Assembly (NCBI GenBank): GCA_905188195.1
Contig: CAJJKY010000009.1
Span: forward strand, 34,221 to 98,220
DNA length: 64,000 nt
Reading direction: 5' to 3'
DNA from: Streptococcus parasanguinis
Lineage (GTDB): Bacteria; Bacillota; Bacilli; Lactobacillales; Streptococcaceae
Shown here: piece after piece, positions 51,981-60,740 of the stretch
Position numbering within the stretch: the stretch's first letter is position 1
Layout: each line of letters begins with the position of its first letter
The notes under the pieces: generated by a model
What the model saw: only the letters and a program-made list of their open reading frames with translations
Told to the model about the DNA's origin: nothing
Database searches by the model: none
Program-made: the position numbers and the translations under genes

Positions 51981-53508
51981 TTGATGCTCCCTCCTTTACT
52001 TGTCCACCTGCCATGAGGATTCCAAGTTCTTGCTTATTCGTTGTTTCAGGGGTTACGATCCCTTGGATCTTCCCATCATGAATAACCGCAATACGGTCAG
52101 AAACATTCAAAATTTCATCTAATTCAAAGCTGACAACCAGAACGGCTTTTCCATTATCCCGTTCTTGAATCAAACGTTTGTGGATATATTCGATCGCTCC
52201 AACGTCCAATCCACGAGTCGGCTGGCTGACGATCAAGAGATCTGGATCGCGATCGATTTCCCGAGCGATAATGGCTTTTTGCTGGTTCCCTCCAGAGAGA
52301 GCCTTAGCAGGTACTACTTCACTGGCTGCACGAACGTCAAACTCTTCCATCAACTTCTTAGCATAAGAAGTAATGTTTGGATAATTCAAGATACCATTCT
52401 TGCTTAGAGGTTCTTTATAGTAGGTTTGAAGGGCAATGTTTTCAGAGATCATCATATCAAGGACTAATCCATCCCGATGACGGTCTTCAGGGACGTGCCC
52501 TACCTTCATTTCTGTAATTTGACGTGGGCGAAGTCCTACAACATCCTTGCCTTTAATCTTGATTGAACCGGATTTTACCTTCCGTAGTCCTGTAATCGCT
52601 TGGATCAACTCAGACTGACCATTTCCGTCAATTCCTGCGATCCCGACGACTTCACCAGCACGAAGTTCCAGTGAAAGATTCTTAACAGCTGGGACTCCCC
52701 GGTTTTCGTTTACAACCAAGTTTTCGATCGACAAGATGACTTCTTTAGGTTGAGAAGGACCTTTTTCAGTCTTAAAGGAAACAGAACGACCGACCATCAT
52801 TTCAGCCAAGTCTTGGTTGGTAGCTCCACCAATCTCGACTGTCTCAATCGATTTACCACGACGGATAACCGTTACCCGGTCTGAAACAGCACGGATTTCA
52901 TCCAACTTGTGCGTAATCAAAATGATCGATTTTCCTTCATTCGCCAAGTTCTTCATGATTGTCATCAATTCTTCGATTTCAGCTGGTGTCAACACCGCAG
53001 TTGGTTCATCGAAGATTAGGATGTCGGCTCCACGATAAAGCGTCTTTAAGATTTCCACACGTTGCTGCGCACCAACGGAAATATCCTCAACTTTAGCATT
53101 TGGATCCACTGCTAAGCCATATTTTTTAGACAAATCAAGGATATCTTGACTGGCTTTCTTAAGATCCAAAATACCATGTTTAGTGGTTTCAGACCCAAGG
53201 ATAATATTTTCAGCAACAGTGAAGGCTTCAACCAACATAAAGTGTTGGTGCACCATTCCAATTCCTAAAGAGGCTGCTTTTGAAGGTGAGTCTAGGTTAA
53301 CAGTTTTTCCATTTACCACGATGTCTCCGCTTGTTGGTTCCAACAAACCAGCAAGCATATTCATCAGGGTAGATTTCCCTGCACCATTTTCTCCAAGAAG
53401 TGCATGGATTTCACCTTTGCGCAACTGAAGATTAATCTTGTCATTTGCTACAAAGTCACCAAATTTTTTGGTAATCTCACGCATTTCGATGACATATTCA
53501 TGTGTCAT
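51973..53508 (-). CDS. Ribonucleoside ABC transporter ATP-binding protein (RnsA/NupA-like)
   Basis: 511 residues from the ATG at 53508 (AAAGGAAA upstream). Two ATPase modules: the first has Walker A LGENGAGKSTLMNML, signature ISVGAQQRVEIL and Walker B ILIFDEPTAVL; the second has the degenerate GIDGNGQSELI loop, signature ALSGGNQQKAII and LLIVSQPTRGLD, as usual for sugar/nucleoside importers. Energises the two permeases. A GGCCC / GGGCC hairpin (about 53603-53631) sits between the lipoprotein gene and this one, perhaps lowering downstream expression. Confidence 0.95.
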   Translation of the reverse strand: MTHEYVIEMREITKKFGDFVANDKINLQLRKGEIHALLGENGAGKSTLMNMLAGLLEPTSGDIVVNGKTVNLDSPSKAASLGIGMVHQHFMLVEAFTVAENIILGSETTKHGILDLKKASQDILDLSKKYGLAVDPNAKVEDISVGAQQRVEILKTLYRGADILIFDEPTAVLTPAEIEELMTIMKNLANEGKSIILITHKLDEIRAVSDRVTVIRRGKSIETVEIGGATNQDLAEMMVGRSVSFKTEKGPSQPKEVILSIENLVVNENRGVPAVKNLSLELRAGEVVGIAGIDGNGQSELIQAITGLRKVKSGSIKIKGKDVVGLRPRQITEMKVGHVPEDRHRDGLVLDMMISENIALQTYYKEPLSKNGILNYPNITSYAKKLMEEFDVRAASEVVPAKALSGGNQQKAIIAREIDRDPDLLIVSQPTRGLDVGAIEYIHKRLIQERDNGKAVLVVSFELDEILNVSDRIAVIHDGKIQGIVTPETTNKQELGILMAGGQVKEGASNE

Positions 53509-53642
53509 GGGGGTGTTTCCTTTCAAATCTATTTTTATTTCAATAAAATCTACTAGGGTTGCTAATAGATTTTACTGAGACAAAAATGTCTCAATTTATT
53601 AAAAGGAACGGCCCTTGAAGGTCGGGCCGATCCAATCAAATA

Positions 53643-54704
53643 TTATTTTTCAGGAACTTTAAGAGACCCGTCAAGGATTTTAGCTTTAGCATCTTCGACT
53701 GCTTTTTTAGCATCTGCAGAAAGGTTGTCAGTTGTCAAATCAACTCCACCATCTTTCAAGCTATAAGTAATCACTTTACCGCCAGGGAATTTACCATCAG
53801 CAGTTTTCTTAGCCAAGTCTTTTACAGATTCTCCGACTTTCTTCAAGCTTGAAGCCAATACAAAGTTAGATTTTTTACCATCTTTAGAAGTGTATTCACC
53901 TTCAGCTTTTTGGTCACGGTCAACACCAAGAACCCAAACTTTTTCGTCTTCATTTTTCTTCTCGTTCAAGTCTTTAGCTTCAGAGAAGACACCTGCACCA
54001 GTACCACCAGCTACTTGGTAGATAACGTCTGCACCTGCAGCGTATTGTGCAGCAGCAATTGTTTTACCTTTCGCAGAGTCACCGAATGAACCAGCGTAGT
54101 CTACTTGAACTTTGATAGATGGGTCAACAGATTTAACACCAGCTTCAAATCCAGCGCGGAAACGAGTGATAACTTCACTTTCCATACCACCTACAAAACC
54201 AACTTGTTTAGTTTTTGTAGTTTTCGCAGCAGCGATACCAGCAAGGTAACCAGCTTCGTTATCGGCATAAACAGCAGATGCTACGTTCTTTTGTCCTTCA
54301 ATACGGTCATCGATGATGACATAGTTCACATCTTGGTTGTCTTTTGCAGCTTTTTTAACAGAGTCGCTCAAGGCAAAACCAACACCAAAGATCAATTTGT
54401 AGTCGTTAGAAACAGCTTCATCAAGGTTTGTCGCATATTGAGATTCATCTGTTGATTGGAAGTAGTCAAATCCGTTCCCTTTAGAAAGACCGTTTTCTTT
54501 ACCCCAAGCTTGCAAACCTTCCCAAGCAGATTGGTTGAATGATTTGTCATCCACACCACCAGTATCGGTAATGATAGCAGCTTTCAAATCTGTTTTAGAT
54601 TCTGAGTTTGCGCTATCTTTTTTAGACGCACGATTTCCACATGCTGCAAGTCCGATAGCAGCGACAGTTACTAGACCAAGGCCTAGCCATTGTTTCTTGT
54701 TCAT
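53643..54704 (-). CDS. BMP family nucleoside-binding lipoprotein (RnsB-like)
   Basis: 353 residues from the ATG at 54704 (AGGAGG upstream). Lipoprotein signal peptide with lipobox IGLAACGN (Cys about residue 22). BMP/PnrA fold: KAAIITDTGGVDDKSFNQSAWEGL, AKTTKTKQVGFVGGMESEV and FRAGFEAGVKSV. Such proteins capture purine or pyrimidine nucleosides at the cell surface for the ABC importer encoded next. Follows cdd by 75 nt. Confidence 0.95.
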   Translation of the reverse strand: MNKKQWLGLGLVTVAAIGLAACGNRASKKDSANSESKTDLKAAIITDTGGVDDKSFNQSAWEGLQAWGKENGLSKGNGFDYFQSTDESQYATNLDEAVSNDYKLIFGVGFALSDSVKKAAKDNQDVNYVIIDDRIEGQKNVASAVYADNEAGYLAGIAAAKTTKTKQVGFVGGMESEVITRFRAGFEAGVKSVDPSIKVQVDYAGSFGDSAKGKTIAAAQYAAGADVIYQVAGGTGAGVFSEAKDLNEKKNEDEKVWVLGVDRDQKAEGEYTSKDGKKSNFVLASSLKKVGESVKDLAKKTADGKFPGGKVITYSLKDGGVDLTTDNLSADAKKAVEDAKAKILDGSLKVPEK

Positions 54705-54779
54705 TACTGAACCTCCTAAATTATTGTGCAACATTGTTGCGAAGTATTGAAAGGGTCAAAAGACCGCCTCACAGACCTA

Positions 54780-55169
54780 TTAAGTCAGGTCTGTAAAGGA
54801 ATATGGAAGTAATTCCTTGACCGTCATCACGACCGTCGATTTATCTTTAGATACTAAGGTTACAGGAAGGTCTGGCTCAAAAAATTCAGCCATGACCTGG
54901 CGACAAGCACCACATGGAGAGATGGGCTTTTCTGTTTGCCCGTAGATAATGAGCTCTTTGAAATCGCGAGCTCCTTCAGAAACAGCTTTAAAAATGGCTG
55001 TCCGTTCTCCACAGTTGGTCAAACCAAAACTGGCATTTTCGATATTGACACCTGTATAGATTTCTCCATCCTTCGTTAGCAGTACAGCTCCAATTGGGAA
55101 ATGAGAGTAAGGCACATAGGCTTGTTTACTCACTTCAACTGCTAAGTCAATCAACTCAGTAGTCGCCAT
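54780..55169 (-). CDS. cdd: Cytidine deaminase
   Basis: 129 residues, homotetrameric type. Zinc site: NCGERTAIFKA (Cys and catalytic Glu) and SPCGACRQVMAEF (two Cys). Deaminates cytidine and deoxycytidine to uridine and deoxyuridine. Start has AAAGGTGG and overlaps deoC by 14 nt. Supplies uridine from imported cytidine, next to the nucleoside importer. Confidence 0.97.
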   Translation of the reverse strand: MATTELIDLAVEVSKQAYVPYSHFPIGAVLLTKDGEIYTGVNIENASFGLTNCGERTAIFKAVSEGARDFKELIIYGQTEKPISPCGACRQVMAEFFEPDLPVTLVSKDKSTVVMTVKELLPYSFTDLT

Positions 55170-55818
55170 GAGCCACCTTTCCTTCCATGATGGCTACACC
55201 AGAAGAAGTCCCGATACGGGTCGCACCAGCTTCGATAAAAGCAAGAGCATCTTCATAAGAGCGAGCACCACCAGAAGCTTTGACACCCATGTCGGGTCCA
55301 ACTGTTTGACGCATTAAGGCCACATCTTCTACCGTTGCTCCTCCAGTTGAAAAGCCAGTTGAAGTCTTCACAAAGTCTGCTCCAGCTGACTTAGCAATCT
55401 GACAAGCAACGATCTTTTCATTGTCTGTTAAGAGACATGTCTCAATGATGACTTTGACCAGCTTATCACCGCTTGCTTCGACAACAGCTTGGATATCTTC
55501 TTCAACTAGTGCTAAATTCTTAGACTTCAAAGCACCGATATTAATGACCATGTCAATTTCATCGGCACCATTTTGAATAGCATTTTTTGTTTCACACGCT
55601 TTGACAAAAGGGGTATTTGCTCCCAAAGGAAAACCAATGACGGTACAAACTTTTACATCTGAATCACGCAAGCCCTCAGTCGCAAAATTCACCCATGTCG
55701 GGTTCACACAGACACTCGCAAAATCATATGCCTTAGCTTCTTCGATCAATTTTTCGATCTGTTCTTGTTGCGCATCTGGTTTTAAAAGAGTGTGATCGAT
55801 ATATTTATTTAACTTCAT
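55156..55818 (-). CDS. deoC: Deoxyribose-phosphate aldolase
   Basis: 220 residues, TIM barrel aldolase. Schiff-base Lys in DFVKTSTGFSTGGAT (about residue 150) and the second Lys in MGVKASGGARSYED. Cleaves 2-deoxyribose 5-phosphate to glyceraldehyde 3-phosphate and acetaldehyde, allowing nucleoside sugars to be used as carbon. Sits between pdp and cdd in the salvage operon. Confidence 0.97.
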   Translation of the reverse strand: MKLNKYIDHTLLKPDAQQEQIEKLIEEAKAYDFASVCVNPTWVNFATEGLRDSDVKVCTVIGFPLGANTPFVKACETKNAIQNGADEIDMVINIGALKSKNLALVEEDIQAVVEASGDKLVKVIIETCLLTDNEKIVACQIAKSAGADFVKTSTGFSTGGATVEDVALMRQTVGPDMGVKASGGARSYEDALAFIEAGATRIGTSSGVAIMEGKVAHGDY

Positions 55819-55835
55819 ACAATCTCCTGAGCTAC

Positions 55836-57113
55836 TTAAGATATTATTTCAATAATTTCTTTAACGCTTTCAGCCCCTTCTAGTATTTTAACATTTTTTT
55901 TGAATTCTGTAACGCTTTCTTGTGAATTTTTTTCATTCACGAAAATACGAGCAATGCGTTCCCCTTTTTTAACCTGCTCTCCCACTTTCTTGTCAAATAC
56001 AATCCCTGTTTCATAATCAAGCGGATCCGATTTGACAGCACGGCCAGCACCCAAACGCATGGCAAATAGACCAAACTCCATCGCTGGCAAGGCTGCAATG
56101 AATCCGTCTTGATCCGCTGTTACTTCAATGACTTGATCCACTTTAACAGGACGATGCAAATCTTCGATGTCTCCACCTTGAGCAAGAACCATTTCTTCTA
56201 ATTTTGCCAAGGCTTGTCCATTGGTTAAGTGCTCATGTATAGCTTCAATCGATTGATCTACATGAGCTAATTTCAACATGATTTGCGCAAATTCACAAAT
56301 AAACTCCGTTACGTCCGCTCGGCCCTGACCTTTAAGAATATCCAAGGCTTCTAAAATTTCTAAACGATTGCCAATGCTGGTTCCTAATGGCTGACTCATA
56401 TCTGTAATGACAGCAATGGTTTTACGTCCCACTGCATTTCCAAGATCCACCATCGTACGCGCTAGACGGCGAGCATCTTCGATATTCTTCATGAAGGCTC
56501 CTTCGCCAACGGTGACATCAAGAAGGATGGCATCTGCTCCAGCAGCAATTTTCTTACTCATAACAGAACTGGCAATCAAAGGAATGGTGTCTACCGTCGC
56601 AGTCACATCACGCAAAGCATACAAGAGTTTATCTGCTTTTACGAGTTGGTCGGATTGCCCAATGACCGACAAGCCGATCTCCTGCACCTGCTGGATAAAT
56701 TCTTCTTGGGAGCGTTCAATTTGGAAGCCTTTAATGGATTCCAACTTATCGATGGTTCCACCTGTGTGGCCTAAGCCACGACCGCTCATTTTAGCAACTG
56801 GCACTCCGAAACTTGCAACCAGAGGCACCAAGACCAAGGTCACCTTGTCTCCCACACCGCCAGTCGAGTGCTTATCAACCTTAATCCCTGGAATCGCTGA
56901 TAAATCAAACTGTTGCCCTGTTTGGACCATCTTCATGGTCATATGGGAGATTTCTTCTGTCGTCATCCCTTTAAAATAAACAGCCATAGCAAAAGCGGAC
57001 ATTTGGTAATCTGGAACTGTTCCAGCAACGTATCCCTCAATCAGCCAGTCAATTTCTTTCTTACTTAAGGCAAGACCATCTCTTTTTTTCTGAATGATAT
57101 CTACTGCTCTCAT
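55836..57113 (-). CDS. pdp: Pyrimidine-nucleoside phosphorylase
   Basis: 425 residues. Motifs KVDKHSTGGVGDKVTL and KMSGRGLGHTGGTIDKLE (phosphate/pyrimidine site), then KKIAAGADAILLDVTVGEGAFMK. Splits uridine and thymidine with phosphate to base and (deoxy)ribose 1-phosphate. Overlaps the methyltransferase stop by 4 nt (ATGA). Acts with deoC and cdd. Confidence 0.96.
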   Translation of the reverse strand: MRAVDIIQKKRDGLALSKKEIDWLIEGYVAGTVPDYQMSAFAMAVYFKGMTTEEISHMTMKMVQTGQQFDLSAIPGIKVDKHSTGGVGDKVTLVLVPLVASFGVPVAKMSGRGLGHTGGTIDKLESIKGFQIERSQEEFIQQVQEIGLSVIGQSDQLVKADKLLYALRDVTATVDTIPLIASSVMSKKIAAGADAILLDVTVGEGAFMKNIEDARRLARTMVDLGNAVGRKTIAVITDMSQPLGTSIGNRLEILEALDILKGQGRADVTEFICEFAQIMLKLAHVDQSIEAIHEHLTNGQALAKLEEMVLAQGGDIEDLHRPVKVDQVIEVTADQDGFIAALPAMEFGLFAMRLGAGRAVKSDPLDYETGIVFDKKVGEQVKKGERIARIFVNEKNSQESVTEFKKNVKILEGAESVKEIIEIIS

Positions 57114-57703
57114 GATTCTTTCTCACTTCTTAAAATATAATAGCCTTTGTCTTTTTTTACGATCTCACAATTACCAAACGTCTCTTCCATCTTGGCCTTA
57201 GCACTTGGAGCTCCTTGCTTTTTCTGAATGACAATGGTCAAGTCTCCACCTGGCTTCAAATGATCAAAACTACCCGTAATCACCTGATGCACCACTTTCT
57301 TACCAGCTCGGATTGGCGGATTACTGATCACATGGTCAAAGACCCCTTCAACCGCTTCATAGACATCCGAAGAAAAAATCTGAGCTTCAACGCCATTTCG
57401 GCTGGCATTTTTCTTAGCCAAGTCTAGCGCCCGCTCATTGACATCCACCATGGTCACGGCGACTCCCTGTGCTTTAGCTAGAGAAAGGCCAATTGGACCA
57501 TAGCCACAACCGACATCAAGAACGCTTTCCCCTCCTTGGAAATCCAGGGTTGATAAGAGCACCTGGCTTCCATAATCAATCATTTTTTTACTAAAGACGC
57601 CCGCATCTGTAAAGAAATTCATCTTTTGTCCCAATAAAACAACAGCCAGATCATGAATATCATGGGCTGCATCTGGGTTTATATCGAAATACATTTTACT
57701 CAT
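57110..57703 (-). CDS. Class I SAM methyltransferase, RsmC-like
   Basis: 197 residues. SAM-binding motif I SVLDVGCGYGPIGLSLA, motif post-I VTMVDVNERALDLAKKNA and the catalytic NPPIRAGKKV (the NPP-[F/Y/I]-R pattern of small-subunit G1207 methyltransferases). Probable rRNA guanine-N2 methyltransferase. First gene of the nucleoside salvage operon, a placement common in streptococci though without a known functional link. The start lacks a strong ribosome site. Confidence 0.88.
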   Translation of the reverse strand: MSKMYFDINPDAAHDIHDLAVVLLGQKMNFFTDAGVFSKKMIDYGSQVLLSTLDFQGGESVLDVGCGYGPIGLSLAKAQGVAVTMVDVNERALDLAKKNASRNGVEAQIFSSDVYEAVEGVFDHVISNPPIRAGKKVVHQVITGSFDHLKPGGDLTIVIQKKQGAPSAKAKMEETFGNCEIVKKDKGYYILRSEKES

Positions 57704-57741
57704 AAGGTTATTTTATCATAATTCATTCGTTTTTTAAATCG

Positions 57742-57770
57742 TTTACATGACCTCTGAAAATTGGTATACT
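57742..57770 (+). promoter_or_regulatory. coaA promoter
   Basis: -35 TTTACA (57742-57747), 17-bp spacer, extended -10 TGGTATACT (-10 at 57765-57770). Confidence 0.72.
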
Positions 57771-57793
57771 AAAGACTACAATAGGAGTGACAT

Positions 57794-58714
57794 ATGGACA
57801 AAGAATTTTTACATTTTGAAAAAATCAATCGAGAAACCTGGCAAAATTTGCATCGCAAAACCACACCGCCTCTCTCTCAAACAGAGCTTAATTCTATTAA
57901 AAGTTTTAACGACCGCATCAACCTCCAGGATGTACGTGACATCTACCTGCCTTTGACAAACTTGATTGGAATCTACAAGCGTTCCAAAGAAGATTTGGCC
58001 TTCTCAAAAGGGATTTTTCTTCAAAAAACCAGTGAACGCCAACCCTTTATTATTGGGGTTTCTGGGAGTGTCGCTGTTGGGAAATCGACTACTAGCCGTC
58101 TTCTCCAAATCCTACTTTCGCGGACCTTCGAAGGCTCGACCGTAGAATTGGTGACAACAGATGGCTTTCTCTATCCAAATGCTATCTTAAAAGAACAAGA
58201 GCTCCTCAATCGAAAAGGATTTCCTGAAAGCTATGATATGGAATTGCTTCTTGATTTTCTCAATCAAATCAAAAACAACAAAAGTGTAGAAATCCCTGTC
58301 TATTCCCACGAAATTTACGATATTGTCCCAGATGAGAAGCAAACGATTTTACCGGCTGATTTTGTCATTGTAGAAGGGATCAATGTCTTTCAAAATCCGC
58401 AAAATGACAGTCTCTATATGACCGATTTCTTTGATTTTTCAATCTATGTGGATGCCGCAGTCGATGATATCGAATCTTGGTATATCGATCGCTTCCAAAA
58501 ACTCCTTGCGTTAGCACAGAATGATCCCAAGAACTACTACTATCGATTTACGGAACAACCCTTTGAGGAAGTTTTAAAGATAGCCCATCAGGTCTGGGAA
58601 TCCATTAATTTAGTCAATTTGCAACATTACATTCAACCAACCAGAAACCGGGCTGATCTGATTCTCCATAAGGCAACCAACCATGAAATCGACGAAATTT
58701 TTCTCAGACGCTAG
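57794..58714 (+). CDS. coaA: Pantothenate kinase, type I
   Basis: 306 residues. P-loop GVSGSVAVGKSTTSRLLQ (about residues 92-109), TTDGFLYPNAIL, YSHEIYDIV and IVEGINVFQ, all typical of type I CoaA. Phosphorylates pantothenate, the first and rate-limiting step of CoA synthesis. ATG at 57794 follows AGGAGTG. Divergent from the methyltransferase operon, sharing a 90-bp promoter region. Confidence 0.97.
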   Translation: MDKEFLHFEKINRETWQNLHRKTTPPLSQTELNSIKSFNDRINLQDVRDIYLPLTNLIGIYKRSKEDLAFSKGIFLQKTSERQPFIIGVSGSVAVGKSTTSRLLQILLSRTFEGSTVELVTTDGFLYPNAILKEQELLNRKGFPESYDMELLLDFLNQIKNNKSVEIPVYSHEIYDIVPDEKQTILPADFVIVEGINVFQNPQNDSLYMTDFFDFSIYVDAAVDDIESWYIDRFQKLLALAQNDPKNYYYRFTEQPFEEVLKIAHQVWESINLVNLQHYIQPTRNRADLILHKATNHEIDEIFLRR

Positions 58715-58763
58715 AGAAAATCGCCTTTTAACGGTACTTTTTTAAGAAAAAACTATTTTAGGC

Positions 58764-58792
58764 TTGTCAAAAGGAAACTTTTCATATATAAT
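58764..58792 (+). promoter_or_regulatory. rpsT promoter
   Basis: -35 TTGTCA (58764-58769), 17-bp spacer, -10 TATAAT (58787-58792), followed by TTGGAGGTGA. Confidence 0.8.
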
Positions 58793-58825
58793 GAGAGAGT
58801 TAGAATATCATTGGAGGTGAAAAAA

Positions 58826-59059
58826 TTGGCAAACATTAAATCAGCTATCAAACGCGCTGAATTGAACGTTAAACAAAACGAAAAAAACTCAGCTCAAAAA
58901 TCAGCTATGCGTACTGCAATCAAAGCTTTTGAAGCAAACCCATCTGAAGAACTTTACCGCGCTGCTAGCTCAGCTATCGATAAAGCAGAAACTAAAGGTT
59001 TGATCCACAAGAACAAAGCTAGCCGTGATAAAGCACGTCTTGCAGCGAAACTTGGTTAA
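58826..59059 (+). CDS. rpsT: 30S ribosomal protein S20
   Basis: 77 residues from a TTG at 58826 with GGAGGTGA 5-8 nt upstream (a TTG start is common for rpsT). Sequence ANIKSAIKRAELN, then KQNEKNSAQKSAMRTAIKAF and a C-terminal IHKNKASRDKARLAAKL, the S20 pattern binding 16S rRNA. Highly expressed by its strong promoter and codon bias. Confidence 0.97.
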   Translation: MANIKSAIKRAELNVKQNEKNSAQKSAMRTAIKAFEANPSEELYRAASSAIDKAETKGLIHKNKASRDKARLAAKLG

Positions 59060-59079
59060 ACAAGAACAGCATAAAAATC

Positions 59080-59100
59080 AAGCTCTCCGGAGCTTTTTTT
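59080..59100 (+). terminator. rpsT terminator
   Basis: AGCTC / GAGCT hairpin with TTTTTTT. Confidence 0.8.
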
Positions 59101-59125
59101 GTGCATAAATTTTTGAGAGGTGCTT

Positions 59126-59635
59126 ATGAAAATTGTTATTATCGGCTATTCTGGATCTGGAAAATCTACCTTGGCTGGAGCCTTATCTCGCTACTACTCC
59201 ATTCCCAAGCTCCATATGGATACCCTTCAATTTCAACCGGGATGGATAGACAGTGACCGGGATTGGATGGAGGGACAGATGAAACAGTTTCTTAGCCAAC
59301 ATAAAGACTGGGTCATTGATGGCAATTACTCTTGGTGTTGCTATGAGGAAAGAATGGAGCAAGCAGACCACATTATCTTTCTCAACTTCTCCCGTTGGAA
59401 CTGCTTCTATCGAGGATGGAAACGATACCGTCGCTATAAAGGCCGAGTCCGTGAAAGTATGGCTCCAGGCTGCCCTGAACGTTTTGACTGGGAATTCATC
59501 CGTTGGATCCTTTGGGATGGCCGAACCAAAAGGGCTAAAGAAAGGTATCGAACTATTCGTTCCAGCTATCCAGACAAATTCATCACTCTCAAGAACCAAA
59601 AAGAACTCGATACATTTCTAAAAACATTACAATAA
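59126..59635 (+). CDS. FlaR-like P-loop kinase
   Basis: 169 residues from the ATG at 59126. P-loop IIGYSGSGKSTLAGAL at the N-terminus, the shikimate-kinase-like HMDTLQFQPGW and a C-terminal basic region (KRYRRYKGRVRES, RTKRAKERYRTIRSS). Similar proteins are annotated as DNA topology modulation protein FlaR, but the fold is an adenylate-kinase-like small-molecule kinase; substrate unknown. Single gene after rpsT. Confidence 0.85.
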   Translation: MKIVIIGYSGSGKSTLAGALSRYYSIPKLHMDTLQFQPGWIDSDRDWMEGQMKQFLSQHKDWVIDGNYSWCCYEERMEQADHIIFLNFSRWNCFYRGWKRYRRYKGRVRESMAPGCPERFDWEFIRWILWDGRTKRAKERYRTIRSSYPDKFITLKNQKELDTFLKTLQ

Positions 59636-59667
59636 AAAGGTTGGGATAAAAATCCCAAACCTTTTTA
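59634..59667 (+). terminator. Terminator after the FlaR-like gene
   Basis: AAAAGGTTGGGAT / ATCCCAAACCTTTT with one bulge. The same hairpin recurs at 59917-59952 on the other side of repeat A copy 3. Confidence 0.8.
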
Positions 59668-59758
59668 AATTTAAATAAACTATTTTAAAATAAGTTAAAC
59701 GATTCTGAAAAATATCAAAAATTAGTCAAAATTTTTAAAATGAATCAAGAAAATAACA

Positions 59759-59894
59759 AAACTTTCCGCCGTGAGAAAAGTACTTGAAACAACAATGTTT
59801 CAAGTACTCGGGAGTTTTGAAACCTTAGGTTCAAAACTAAGTCATGGAACTTCTGCGAAGTTCGCTGACGTCCGTACTCACCTAAGGAAAGTTT
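59759..59894 (+). repeat. Structured repeat A, copy 3
   Basis: 136 nt. Outer stem AAACTTTCC / GGAAAGTTT (plus a further A-T pair), GTGAG / CTCAC, helix 2 AGTACTTGAAAC / GTTTCAAGTACT (12 bp), helix 3 GTTTTGA / TCAAAAC with a bulged A and ACC/GGT, helix 4 GAACTTC / GAAGTTC. With its upstream AT-rich flank and two terminators it accounts for the 315-bp gap between the FlaR-like gene and convergent ldcB-like gene. Confidence 0.9.
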
Positions 59895-59916
59895 TTAAGA
59901 GGACTTTTCCTTCAAT

Positions 59917-59952
59917 AAAAAAGTTTTGGGATAAAAATCCCAAACCTTTTTT
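59917..59952. terminator. Second copy of the flanking terminator, serving the carboxypeptidase gene
   Basis: AAAAAAG...TTTGGGAT / ATCCCAAA...CCTTTTTT hairpin; reads in both directions and overlaps the end of the convergent gene. Confidence 0.78.
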
Positions 59953-60730
59953 ATTTATCTACGTAATCTCCGCCAGTGAAGCCATAGTATTCTTCCAAGC
60001 TCAAGCCTGAATCAGCGATATCTTGTGCTTCTTTTCCGATATAGCGAAGATGCCAGCTTTCTGGCATGTAGCCTGTTACTTTTTCTTTTCCTTCTTGGTA
60101 ACGAACCACAAAGCCATATTTAGCAGCATTCTTGAGCAACCACTTACTTGGTCCAGGTTCGGTTACCAAATTACCACTGGTATCAATCAAATCAAAGGTC
60201 AAACCAGTTTGGTGTTCACTATAGCCCGGTCTTGCGGAATAACGATCTGCCGCTTCCTGACCATCTTGATTGACATAGTTTTGATAGAGGCCAACTTGGG
60301 TATCGTAACTACGAAAACCACTATATTGGTCACTGATCGGATAACCTTCTGCCTGCATAGCTGCGATTAATTCATGAAGAGCTGAAACAGCTTCAGGATC
60401 TTCACCTGGATTAAAGTCAGGCGACAAGGGATAATGTTTGTTGGCGATCATGACCTCACCATATTTCCCTTTGACACTATAGTAAGAACCATTGTAGCTG
60501 ACACCAGAGTCCACTTTCACATCTGACTTACCAGCTTTTGACGACTCTTCTTTTCCTGTCTCTTTTGATGGATCCTTTGCTGAAGACATTTCTTTGGAAG
60601 ACTTGGTTTGAGTTTGTTTGCTTTTTTCTTTCTCAGAAGATTTGGAACTGTTTGATTGAAATTGGGAGCATGCCGTCAGGGTTAACACGGCAACTGTCAC
60701 CAACGTTAATTTAGAAAATCTTGCTTTCAT
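59951..60730 (-). CDS. ldcB: L,D-carboxypeptidase LdcB/DacB-like lipoprotein
   Basis: 259 residues. Lipoprotein signal with lipobox VLTLTACS (Cys about residue 21), a Ser/Lys/Glu-rich linker (about 25-70), then a VanY-type zinc peptidase domain: YSGFRSYDTQVGLYQNYV, SARPGYSEHQTGLTFDL (zinc His and Asp) and ESWHLRYIG (zinc His). Pneumococcal LdcB removes the terminal D-Ala of tetrapeptide stems in peptidoglycan. Last gene of a three-gene envelope operon. The assignment to L,D specificity follows the close motif match. Confidence 0.9.
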   Translation of the reverse strand: MKARFSKLTLVTVAVLTLTACSQFQSNSSKSSEKEKSKQTQTKSSKEMSSAKDPSKETGKEESSKAGKSDVKVDSGVSYNGSYYSVKGKYGEVMIANKHYPLSPDFNPGEDPEAVSALHELIAAMQAEGYPISDQYSGFRSYDTQVGLYQNYVNQDGQEAADRYSARPGYSEHQTGLTFDLIDTSGNLVTEPGPSKWLLKNAAKYGFVVRYQEGKEKVTGYMPESWHLRYIGKEAQDIADSGLSLEEYYGFTGGDYVDK

Positions 60731-60740
60731 GAGGAATCTC

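Noticed and set aside
57736..57752. CcpA cre-like site (TGTAAACGATTT) between coaA and the salvage operon
   Set aside because: Matches only the first part of the consensus; the final CA is missing, so carbon control is possible but unsupported.
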